A stretch of 64,000 nucleotides of DNA from Glebionis coronaria (Eukaryota > Streptophyta > Magnoliopsida > Asterales > Asteraceae). This document shows, piece by piece, positions 21,780-32,172 of this stretch. Under the pieces are notes generated by a model, which was not told where the DNA came from, searched no databases, and saw nothing but the letters and a program-made list of their open reading frames with translations. Each line of letters starts with the position of its first letter. Within the stretch, counting starts at the first letter, position 1. A program made the position numbers and the translations under genes. The DNA lies in contig CM046876.1 of NCBI GenBank assembly GCA_025667525.1, forward strand, positions 18,835,320 through 18,899,319, given 5' to 3'.

Positions 21780-22710
21780 AAAATATAAGAATATCAGTTA
21801 TAAATATAAGAATTTACTTTAGTAAAGAGTATCATTCCTACCTAGCAAAAGCTGAATTGAAGGCATGAGGTCTTTACTCGGCTGGTCTTTCTATTATATT
21901 ACACTTGCACATTGCCGTTTTAGGATTTTGTTACGAAATTAGGATAGTTTACTAGATACTAACAAAACATTGTATAGATTTCGTAATAGGGAGCCTTTCA
22001 TCGTTTTTGTGCCTTTTTCTCAGCTGACCACCCAAGAACCATGTTTACGAAGGTCAAACGAGAAGGCCAGGCTGAACGCAGTAGGGGACATGGAAATTTT
22101 GGTATATTTTTTATCTTCTCCATACGGGCATATGCTTTTCAAATAAATTAGTACCATGAATCAGGCCTTTTGAGGTTATAAAGAATTCATATTCCACTAA
22201 TTAAATGTGCAGCGAAACAATATATATCAACAATGGCACAAATCTATGATCTTTATCAGAAGGTAACCAGAGTTATTCTTGATGGAAGGGGTTAGAGAAC
22301 ACGTTGACTTGAAACACATTGTTCATCTAAATTTTACAACTTGGCGGTCAAAACATCGTTTAATGATTAATATTATAGGTCGAATCTTTGTATGAACTGA
22401 AGGAGTTGTCTCCTTTCACTATGATTTTGCTCTTTGTGTAAATCGCTGTTGTCGTAGAGGCGGATACCGTTTCCAGAGACTCCTCTATAACCCAGTCCTT
22501 ATATATAGGGGAACAGCCGATGACCGTAACAAGTACATGTATAAAATTTCGTATTTCAGAAGTGTTGTTTCAATAACATAAATTTTGTTTCAACTATGTA
22601 TTCATTAGCGTATCATAGTAAAGCTGGGTGGTTTCAACTATTATAGTCATCATAAAACTCATGGCTTTTGTTCTTTCAATTGAAGGTTGTTTAATGTTGT
22701 GCAATTACAG

Positions 22711-22809
22711 GCTTTGATATGTCCGCACTTAGATGTGGATGCAAATTGGTTTATGTCTGCCACAAAAAAGGCGCTACAAAATGTAGAATCATACTTGCCT
22801 TTACTTTAA
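22711..22809 (+). pseudogene. Unidentified exon-like segment
   Basis: After a good acceptor (GTGCAATTACAG) one frame reads ALICPHLDVDANWFMSATKK and continues ALQNVESYLPLL to a stop. Its composition is protein-like but I do not recognise it. Another exon-like piece with a donor (CAGAAGGTAACC) lies near 22210-22260. Both may be cargo picked up by the Helitron. Confidence 0.3.
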
Positions 22810-23061
22810 ACTTAAAAAAATCACTTTAATTTGCTACTATAATCATTTCAACACAAATAAGCCAATATGGATGTCAAGTACACTGAGTACTTAAGTAACC
22901 TTTTTCGAAGGTTCTTGGTTGAGGAAATTAGCATTGCTTCAGCGCTAAACAAACCTCATAGTACTATTAATAAAGAATTAAACTTGGATTAACACACTTT
23001 GAAATAAATACTTATTAAAATTAATACTACATGAAAGATAAATCTAGAGTATTATAATACT

Positions 23062-23130
23062 ACCTCCGTCCTAATATTATAGTCTATCTTTTTTTGGGTC
23101 GTCTCAAATTAGTTATCTACGTCTTAAAAA
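23062..23130. mobile_element. Stowaway-like MITE end fragment
   Basis: TACTACCTCCGTCCTAATAT followed by TTTTTTTGGGTCGTCTCAAA resembles the terminal region of Stowaway-type (Tc1/mariner) MITEs in plants, including a TA at the edge. No matching inverted end is found in the next 350 bp, so this is a fragment. Confidence 0.5.
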
Positions 23131-23428
23131 ATATAGGAAGTTTAGATCTAGAATATTATATAGTTCTTACTTGAAGTTATAATTACAAAAATTTTGAAAG
23201 GATTTTAAATTAATTAGTTAAGGGTAAAAAAAATTTTATGCAAAAAATAAGAGAAAAAAAGCTACACATATATAAATAAAAAAGGAGATATAAATGGAAC
23301 AAAACACGTACGCTAGGTGGCCAGGGCTTAAAAAATATTGTACTGCAAATACATAAAACTGAAACACAAACGTACTCTTATAAAAAAATATGAAACGAAC
23401 CCGCCCGTTGGGCGGATTACGCCACTAG

Positions 23429-24180
23429 TTATCTATATATATATATATATATAAATATATATTAGTATGTATAAAGTTATACCCATAATCTAACAACTGA
23501 TTTTGAATCCATAGTACTTGTCCACAACATGCAACAACAACTACATACTCAGCTTCAGTTGTTGAATTGGCTACAATAGTTTGCTTCTTACATTGCCAAG
23601 ATATCAATCTACTCCCCAAGAATTGGCATCCATCAGTGGTTGACTTTCTATCACCATTGTCACCACCGAATCACTATCTGAATATGCAATCAACTCCAGT
23701 GGAGAGTCTTTAGGATACCAAAGTCCCAAAGTGGGATAACATATAAGGTACCTAAAGATCCTTTTCATAGCATAAAAGTGACACTCTTTAGGAGTTACTT
23801 GGTATCTGGCACATGCACATACTACAAACATAATTTCAGATCTAGAGGTTGTGAGATACATCAAAGAACCAATCATTGGTCTATAATGCCTGACATCAAC
23901 TTCTTTTACTTCTCCATGCTTTCCCCAAGGGGTTTCTCTATCCATAAGAGTACTGGCTCTCTTTTCATTTGTTGAAAATCCAAATTTCTTCAAAATTCCA
24001 GCCACATATTTATCTTGAGAGATAAAAGTACCATCCTTCCTTTGATGAACTTAAAGTCCAAGGAAGAAATTCATTTTTCCCATGGCACTCATCTGAAACT
24101 TATCAGTCATTAGCTTGGAGAATTCCTTACTCATCTCTAGATTAGATGATCCAAAGATGATATCATGCACATAGAAATGA
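23429..24180 (-). pseudogene. Copia B RT thumb and RNase H, truncated
   Basis: The frame shows HYRPMIGSLMYLTTSR and CHFYAMKRIFRYL (24005-23604), then GSRLISWQCKKQTIVANSTT and STTEAEYVVVVACCGQ. It stops soon after NFIHTNIYLYIYIYIDN. The IYIY run is a (TA)n expansion at 23432-23452. The next conserved block (ICIVKNP in relatives) is missing because the Helitron end abuts it. Confidence 0.85.
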
Positions 24181-24590
24181 ACTAAAAGAATATATGTTCA
24201 TTTTTCTTAGTATATAATGTCTGATCTATGGTCCCTCTCTTGAATCCATTGTCCACAAGATATGTGGATAAAGTACCATACCATGCTCTAGGAGATTGAT
24301 GAAGGCCATACATAGCCTTTTTCATTATATACACTTTATCTAGATGCTCTAAATATTCAAATCTAGGAGGTTGCATCACATACACCTCCTCTTGAATAGT
24401 TCCATACAAGAAGGTACTCTTCACATCCATTTGGTACATAATGAATCCCGTGCAAGAAGCATAGGCAAGGAAAATCCTTATTACTTCAATTCTAGAGACA
24501 GGTTCAAAAACCTCTTTACAGTCAACAACTTCTTCTTGTGTGTAACCTTGAGCAACCAATCTAGCCTTGTTTTCTGATCACAATGCCCTT
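24181..24590 (-). pseudogene. Copia B reverse transcriptase
   Basis: Conserved RT blocks include LVAQGYTQEE, QMDVKSTFLYG, EEVYVMQPP and AMYGLHQSPRAWY. The active-site motif near 24160 reads YVHDIIFGSS, where copia elements have YVDD, so the first catalytic Asp is lost. A stop follows KNEHIFF. The region 24600-25000 between RT and linker has frameshifts. Confidence 0.88.
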
Positions 24591-25468
24591 TCATCTTCCT
24601 AATTCCTAAGAACCCAGCGTGTCCCAATTAGTCTGACATGTTTTGGATACTCCGCTGGTTCCCAAACATCTTATATTGCAAATTGGTGAAGCTCATCTTG
24701 CATTGCTTCAACCTAACTTTTATCTTTAAGGGCATCAAAGATCTAGCAAACAGTTGAAAAAACACTCTTGAATCCATGCATGATCTTCTTTCTTGTGAAT
24801 ATTAGCAATAAACCACCTTGCTTTTTCATCTGACTTCTGGTTTGTCTTGGATTATGAATAGACCTAATTATTTAGGAAGGAGAATGATTTTTTGTCACAT
24901 TAAAGGTTGATCCTCCCCCAAACAAGTTATCAAGTTGAATAGTAGACTCCAAGTTTCCAATATCCTCTCCTTCTTGTGTTTCATACCGACTATCATTATT
25001 TAGTTCATTGTCAGTGGCTAGAGTCGGGCCACTATCACCATCATTGGATTCATCAATCGAAACAATAGTGGGTAGATGAGAGCTGTCAGTGGGTGGATTC
25101 TTGCCACTGACACCATCATCTTGAACAATAAAGGGTAGAACTGTATTTTCAGTGGCTGTATTATTTCCACTGATATCTTTGACTGGATCACCCTTTGGAC
25201 TCTTTCGTTCCTTATTCTCCTCTCTTTTCTCAGTAACAGATGCCTTCTCATTCTCTACAATTCAAACTGTCACATCCAAGAATCTCAATGGTGAGATGTG
25301 CTTTGTGTCTTGTGATCTTATTACATCTTTAGATTGTATACCTGCATGGTTAGAACTTGTAGCTCCCATATTTGCATGGTTAGTCACTGGCATATAATTC
25401 ATATATCTAGTCAATGGTTCAAAATCAAACAACCAATTTGGACCATATTTAGGATCACTGGGCTTATT
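24591..25468 (-). pseudogene. Copia B integrase-to-RT linker
   Basis: This low-complexity linker, broken in several frames, contains repeated CAGTGG/CCACTG motifs (25013, 25089, 25107, 25150). The integrase C-terminus joins it at 25469. No catalytic motif is present. Confidence 0.55.
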
Positions 25469-26358
25469 CTACAAGAAGTCTACATGAATGTTTTTAGTGA
25501 CTAGCTCTTTCTTCTTGTTGTAAATCTTATACCCTTTGTTGTTCATTGAGTATCCCACAAGATAACCCTCATCACCCTTAGAGTTAAACTTACCTAGGTT
25601 GTCCATAGTGTTCAAAATTAATACATGATAACCAAAGGGTTTAAAGAAATCTATCAACGGTTTCTTTTTCCAAAATAGTTCATAAGGGTTTTGTTGTGAG
25701 ACTTATTGATTAGTGCCCTATTCTGAACATAACAAGTGGTGCTGACTGCTTCAGCCCAAAAAGCAATGGGTAACTTAGCATCTACTAACATGGTCCTAGC
25801 TGTTTTAATTAAAGTCATATTTCTTCTCTCAGCTACACCATTCTGCTATGGAGTTCTAGTTGTGCTAAACTCACTAGTAATTCCTTTCTTGACACAGAAG
25901 GCATCTAAAACTTTGTTTCTAAACTCACCTCCATTATCACTCCTAGTGACTTTAACTTCATTACTAGTTTTCTTTTCTATTTGGATAATAAAGTTCATAA
26001 GTGTTTTAGCAGTCTCACTCTTTTCACCTAAAAAGAAAGTCCATGTAAACCTAGAGTGATCCTCAGTGACTACAAGGCAATACTATTTATGACTAAGGGT
26101 AGCCACTGATGTAGGTCCAAATAAATCCATATAAAGCAAAGTTAGTGGTTTAGAACTAGTGTGAACAACCTTATACTTGAAAGATGCCTTGTGCTGCTTT
26201 CCTTTTAAGCATGTAACACAAGTATGGTCATTCTCAAATGCCTTAGAGGCCAATCCTCTGATAAGATTATGTCTGACAAGCTTATTCATGTTTTTAAAGT
26301 TCAAATGTCCCAGCCTTCTATGCCACAAATTACTTTCATCTACTGAAGCCATAGCCAA
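25469..26358 (-). pseudogene. Copia B integrase
   Basis: The GAG-pre-integrase part (LWHRRLGHLNFKNMNKLVRH, CVTCLKGKQHK) is at 26358-26170. The core has LYMDLFGPTSVA, HSRFTWTFF, RSDNGGEFRN and WAEAVSTTCYVQ. Stops replace Trp before YCLV (near 26085) and Gln in PQQNG (near 25850). The C-terminal block GYSMNNKGYKIYNKK ends near 25469. Function would be cDNA insertion. Confidence 0.85.
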
Positions 26359-26760
26359 TAGTCATGTTTCATTGTTTTGAGTTTTAATACCATTAAGATT
26401 AACAACATACATATCCTTTTTTATAGAAATCCTATATTCAACATACTTATTACTAGGAATCTTAAAATCCTTACTCAAAACAAGGCATTTAGTGTTAATG
26501 AAAAGAACTTTATTTTTGTTGTCACACACTTGTGACACACTAAACAAATTATATTTAAGTTCTTTAACTAGAAAAACATTATCAAACATCAAACTATCAG
26601 TGATAATGGTACCTTTACCAGTTATAGTACCTTTGATTCCTCCAAAGTATGTAGTGTAACCATCCAAAATAGGTGTGAAACTAGATAAATACACCTCTTC
26701 TCTTGTCATGTGCCTTGAGCATCCATTATCCCAAAATCCTTTATCATTTACCTGTTATGG
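26359..26760 (-). pseudogene. Copia B protease
   Basis: Near 26730 the signature reads FWDNGCSRHMT; Asn replaces the Ser of the usual DSG, a G-to-A change. GTITGKGTI, VFLVKELKYNLFSVSQVCDN and YVEYRIS follow, open over 115 codons from 26709. Confidence 0.85.
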
Positions 26761-29600
26761 GATACCTTGCACATAAAGAAAAAAAATTAGTTTCCTTTTG
26801 ACATCCAAGCCTTGTCAGACGTAGATCTATCTAGTTGTTCAACTAGACTAGCTTTGTTCCTCAAAACAAAGTCATGCTCATCCCTTTGAGCCTAAACGCC
26901 CAATTTGTTCCAATGGGTTTAGTGTTGACCTTCTTAAGATATTTAAATCTATTGTAAGTCATTAAAACACCATTAAAAGTAAAGTGTTGTTCTTGTTTAG
27001 GTTTCCAAGTTAAATGAGATGAGGAGATAGAAGCTTGTCCATTATTGCCCAAGTTTGTGTTGACATTAGGTCTGTCAAAGGCAAACCTTGGCATGACAGC
27101 GGCTAGTTTAGGCATGGTAGTGCCAAATCTAAGTTTGTCAGTGGGTAGATTTGCCCTATTAGTGGGTAGCCTAGGGTTAACAGAGGGAACCCATTTCCTG
27201 TTAGAAAACGTCATGGTATTTTGAAAGGGTCTTTGGCCATAAGAATTTGCTGCTTTGGTAAAGTAGGGTACATGTCTAGCAGCTTGTGGCCTTAATTGGA
27301 CAAAAGGTCTATGGTCAACAGGCGGGTATAGTCTTGTCTATGGCAAGGTTGTAGCCACTATAACAATTATAAGCTAAGTGATAAAAACTATCACATGTGT
27401 AACAAGCCTTCTTACTAGACACAAAACTAGGTCTAGACCGATTATATCCCATCCCATTCACACTTCCTTAGCTTCCTCTAGGTGATCTAGGTTTTCCATA
27501 CATTTCTGCCTATCTAACACTAGTTTTGCTTTTGGTAGGAGAACTAAGGTCAACCGGCTTACCATCAACATGGTTGGTGATCGCTATAGGCTTAGACTCA
27601 CTAGATTCATCATACAAAAGTCATCTTTTGACAAAAAGGAAGGGATTTATAGCTTTCCATTATTCTAAGTCTATTTTCTTCCTTTCAAACTCCTTGATCT
27701 CCATGGGGTCAACCAAAGATGATTCAGGGGAGAAAGTCTTATCTTAAAACTGTGGAATACCAATCTATGACAAGTCCTTACCTTGAGGAACCCTCATAGA
27801 AATCATCAGGAAGAGGTGGGATAGCAGCATATTCCTTAGCATTCATACCAATCTCAGACATATCTTTAAGGTTTTTTGTTCACTAACACACTTTTCTAGG
27901 ATTTGACTAGACTTTTCAAACTTTTCAATTTTAAAACCCATATCCTCCTTAGACTTAATGGCCTCATATAATTTGGTTTTTAACTTTGCATTAGATTTAA
28001 TTAGACTAGCTTTAGACTCATTACAACGTTCTAGTTCTCTTTCTAGGATTTTAATCTTATCCTTAAGATAAACTTCCATTTGCTTATACTCATTTAACTT
28101 ACCATCAGATTATGAAAGTCCTCTTTTATAATTTCATAGGTTAGACTCATTTTCTTTAAGTTTTTCACTTAAGGATTGAACATTAGTTTGAAGTGACTTA
28201 GTGTTTTGCGTACAACCCTTACTGCAAAAAGCATCATCATATACCTCATTATCTGATGAAGAATTCGAAGAAGATTTTGACATGAGAGCAAATTGAGCAT
28301 TTTCCTTTTCCTTAGCTATCAATGCTTGATTCTCCTCAGCTTCTTCTCTAATGTAACTCCAATCCCATCCTACTCTATCAATGCTTGCATGACAACCATA
28401 GCCTTTGAGTCAACATCCTCCACCTTAATGGTCCTTTTGAATCCTTTCCTCCATCATTCCTTAATGGTGACCTGCATTCTCTTGCAAAGTGCCACATTCT
28501 ATAGCAGTTGTAACATTCAACTTTGGATTAATCGAAGCCAACAGATTTTGATCTATTGAATTTGATCTTTTTACCAATTTTTTAGAATATGTTAGCTCTT
28601 ATGCTACTACGTTCCATATTCCACTTGATGTCCATCTCTTCAAGATCTGTATCGCTGATTTGTTCAAAATCTTCATACATCATTTGAGAACAATGTGGTA
28701 AAGCAGCAACTTATGCACATACAGTGTCTAGATCAATTCTAGCAGGTTTGTCACTTGAAGAAGGTTTGAAAGAAGTGACAGTGGATACAAAGTTCTTCCT
28801 ACTGTGAGTATTTATCCCACTGTTAGAGGGATTGTAGCCACTATTGGAAACAAAAGCCATGTTTCCAGAGTTTGATCCAAATGCTCCATTCCTTTTTAAG
28901 TCATCAGCCTTCATAGTCTTTAATTGATTGTAGATGTCATCAAGACTTATATCTTTATGATTATATGCAATCAACCATGCATTAGCTTGTACATATCAAG
29001 CTTCTCCAAGACCGCTTAGAAACATATAGTTTATTTATTCATCATCAAGCTCCACCTTCATTAATTCCAATTTGCTAGTTAAGTGATGCAAGCGACTTCT
29101 GACCTCACTAAGCTTCTAACCAGGGAAATCTTTGAAACGAGTGAGCTCCTTTATCAACTTCTTTCTTTTTTGCTTAGCAGTGGTTTCATTACCACCAACG
29201 GTTTTCTTAATTGCTTCCCATGACGCGAACTCATGCTTCCTAAACTTGAATTGATCTTTTTGACCAAATAGCCAATTGAAGATAGCTAAGTTCCTTTTAT
29301 GTCATTCTTTCTTTGAGCAATATCTTTAGTACAGGTAGCCCTATGTGAGCTCTCACCTTTATTTTTCTTACCATAAACCTTAGTCTTCATCTTCTTTTCA
29401 TTCTCCTTTTTCTTTTCCTTAGGATCGAAGGTGTTTCCAAACTGAATGAGCTCCCAAAGAATGTATTGACCCACTTAGAGATTTTGCTCTATTTTGAACT
29501 CCCATATCTCAAAGTTTTTAGGGTCAAGAATTGGAAGTTTGAGGTTGCTAGTATGGTGAGTAGGGTTTAGTGATTTTTCGATTAGGTTAGACATCGTCGA
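26761..29600 (-). pseudogene. Copia B gag
   Basis: Gag starts near 29595 (MSNLIEKSLN) and reads KLPILDPKNFEIWEFKIEQN before a TAA, then GQYILWELIQFG. An intact CCHC zinc knuckle (CYNC-YRMW-H-FARE-C) lies near 28470-28515. Downstream, a Lys/Glu-rich coiled coil (LKDKIKILERELERCNESKA) lies at 28079-27843, and a basic region at 27214-26861. Breaks are frequent. The first stop falls at the same alignment position as in copia C. Confidence 0.85.
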
Positions 29601-29685
29601 GGGTTGAGAGTTTGCGATTAGGGTTTTAGGCGATTTAGGGTGTTGTTCTTTTGTTCAAAGTTCCTCAACAAGCTATAATACAACT

Positions 29686-30175
29686 TTTTGATCCCAAACT
29701 TAGATCGATTTAGTTTTTGTGTTATCGAGATAAATCAAGAGTAATACGTAGTGAAACTTTGTGCAACTAACAATCTAAGTATTATGCGGAATTTAATACT
29801 TAGAACAAAGATTACAAACACAAATGATTACCAAAGTTTCAATCGATTAATAATTGCAAAGTGAACAATGTATGAAAGCGTTATTAAACATATAACCCTA
29901 AGGCGTCCTTTTATAGATTAAGAAGCCTTGTACAATAAGTTAAGATCAACTAAAATGGGAAGAATACAAAGATAAATATAGTAAATAACTTATTCGACTA
30001 AATCTTCTTAAAAATAAAAACGTGTTGATCCATGCAATCCCATCAGTGGGTGAGAATTTTCATATCAGTGGCTTGTATCACGGCTACACAAAATCTTGAG
30101 AATGGATAGAATATACTCATCAATGGAGAGAAACCAACCGTCAGCGGCTAACACTTGAATGTTTTATTCCCAAGA
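29686..30175 (-). repeat. Copia B 5' LTR
   Basis: By alignment to the copia C LTR, it runs from about TTTTGATCCCAAAC to TTATTCCCAAGA (about 490 bp). Both ends are worn (TG and CA lost). A degenerate primer-binding site (minus strand TTGTATTATAGC, near 29670-29682) sits next to it. It contains CAGTGG motifs at 30046 and 30066. Confidence 0.7.
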
Positions 30176-31181
30176 TGTGCCATACTAGACAAACCCTTTA
30201 AGTATCCAAAGGTTCCATATGCAAGATTGAATTTTTTTTATTAGCGTACATATTATTATTATTCGGTCACGACTCACCACTCATGAACAATAAACAATTT
30301 TTTTTCCGAAGCTGTACATACACAAAAAATTTCGTAATGTTTGATACAATGTAATGAGAGGGAGAATAAAAAAATCATTACGCCGGATGAAAAAATAATA
30401 TATCCTTACAACTATCGAATGCAATAACTCATTATATGAAATCACTCATTACATACAAAACCATCATATTCATTCATTAATGATGTCTTTTTTCCATTAA
30501 ATCTTTTGATAAAATTATAATTAAACAAAAATCCTTCATTAACTACCCACAAAACAAAACAAAATTCATTATCAAAAGTTATTTTATTCTTTTTTATTAT
30601 TAATACATTCCTACCTATCACAACAAATAAACATAACTTTAGTTTGTAATGTGTCATTCAATTAATTCGTTTACTTAATTATAACGTTCATTCTATTTCG
30701 TTACTACTTTCCTCCGTCAGACCAAACAAACCTTTTATGTTCAATGGTACCTCTTGATGTGTGAGAGGCTTCCCAACTTAATTATGCTATATAGTTTACA
30801 CTAAAGGTTTTCCTCAACGTTATAGTAACCACACACACATCTATAGTAACCCAACCTTTTTTATTCTGACATTCTAAGTATATTGTACCAGGTTTCTCAA
30901 TGGTTCTTGGAGGTAATTAAAATCTACTAAGTCTTAACAATTAAAACCCACTATGTTGATAATTAAAACCTACTATTATAGAAACTTGATTAGATGTGTT
31001 GATTGCATGTTTATATGATTTGTTATCATGCCACCTGTCCAATTTGTGTTCATATATAAATTATTTGGGGCATTTAGATCCTAGTTTGCTGTTTCATATA
31101 CCTTCGTCGCATACCATGTTTTGTTTATTTTTTATAATGTGTTTGGTTTTTGTTTCTTATAATGGTTTGGTGTGTCAATAT
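30176..31181. other. Host or older sequence between copia B and copia C
   Basis: This AT-rich sequence has no recognisable gene. It is continuous with 54312 onward if copia C and one copy of its duplication are removed. A 71-codon and a 63-codon frame are not convincing. Confidence 0.5.
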
Positions 31182-31702
31182 TGTTGATCCCAAACTCAGA
31201 TCTTAAACCTTAGCTTGTTTAAGGGTTGTGATAGAGAGAATAGATTCAATCTAACGCTAGAGAAACTTTGCAATACAAAGTAACTAAACAAGATGCGGAA
31301 TGTAGTGTTTAGCACAAGAACAAATGTTTAAAGAAAACGTTAAACTTTAATATATCATAGATATACGAATACCCAATAGTGGTATTAGGGTTACAAAAAC
31401 CTTAAAGTATGAAATGAAAGTTAACAAAGAAAGACACACTTTGCATGATAACCTAGTGGGTCCTTTTATAGTACAAGGACTCACGTACAAGATCACTACT
31501 AACAAACTTGGAAACTATCTCGGAGTAGTAACAGAAACGCGTTATAATCTATTCCAAGTTTATCTCTAGCAGCAGGGTCTTTGACTTCAACAGGGGAACC
31601 AACCCCCATGCCTTTGTTATTTAGCAGGGGGAACTTACTCTAGCAGGGGAAACTCTGACCAACTAACAGGGGTAACTGATACACTTATATTTATTCCCAA
31701 CG
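31182..31702 (-). repeat. Copia C 3' LTR
   Basis: It begins TGTTGATCCC and ends TTATTCCCAACG on the plus strand; the final A of the expected CA is mutated to G. It has several GCAGGGG motifs (31572-31670). The outer flank is AATAT (31177-31181). Confidence 0.95.
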
Positions 31703-31716
31703 ATCCTCCCCTAAAC
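31703..31716 (-). promoter_or_regulatory. Copia C polypurine tract
   Basis: The minus strand reads TTTAGGGGAGGATC immediately before the 3' LTR. Confidence 0.85.
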
Positions 31717-31770
31717 TTGTGCTTTCTCCTAAAGACAAGTTTTTGAATAAATGCTAGTTGATGAGGATGC

Positions 31771-32172
31771 TTACAAAGTTCCTGGCCAAAGTTGACTATA
31801 CATCATCCTTACCAAATCATAAGCAACAGGTGCTTTAGCATCTACAATCAAGTCAGCTTGTGCCAGTTTCTTCAAGGTCTCTTGAGTGAAAGGATAATAA
31901 CGATGATTAAGCAAATAAACACTTACCCCTTCCATGACTATGTCATAAACCCTAGAGTTGGTAAATAACTTCCAATACAACAAATTTCCCCCATTTACTG
32001 CATCAAATATGGGATCAAACAGTTCATGGTCATACATCCTATGCATGCACTCCCAGATCACCCAATCCTTCTCTACACCATCCACAATAGGAGGATTTGC
32101 AGCAAAGGTCTTCTTCAAAATCTTCCACAGATCATCTAAGTCCTCACTATCCAAAGTTTGAAACATGATATC
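31771..32172 (-). pseudogene. Copia C extra ORF, C-terminal part
   Basis: This 131-codon block (MFQTLDSEDLDDLWKILKKT, later WVIWECMHRMYDHELFDPIF and DIVMEGVSVYLLNHRYYPFT) is the end of the extra 3' ORF. It is separated from the rest by the gypsy insertion at the ATATC site. I recall similar C-terminal domains in Asteraceae copia polyproteins, with a hydrophobic core after LVEKKYPLT-like text. Its function is not known to me. The first Met is internal to the original frame. Confidence 0.75.

Larger units (their letters stand above)
21780..23428 (+). mobile_element. Helitron 3' part with intact 3' terminus
   Basis: The right end reads CCGCCCGTTGGGCGG (a 6-bp stem hairpin, 23401-23415), then ATTACGCCA, then CTAG followed by T. 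This is a textbook Helitron 3' end. Its left end is not recognised; the body may reach to copia A, which could lie inside it. It is inserted in the RNase H of copia B. The body contains exon-like pieces and no Rep/helicase. Confidence 0.65.
23429..30175 (-). mobile_element. Copia B: 5' part of a Ty1/copia retrotransposon
   Basis: The minus strand carries 5' LTR, leader, gag, protease, integrase and RT, ending abruptly in RNase H at the Helitron junction. The 3' end, including any extra ORF and 3' LTR, is absent. Gag, protease and integrase resemble copia C block by block, so the two are related families. This copy is dead: the protease has DNG for DSG, RT has YVHD for YVDD, and stops break every domain. 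Confidence 0.9.
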
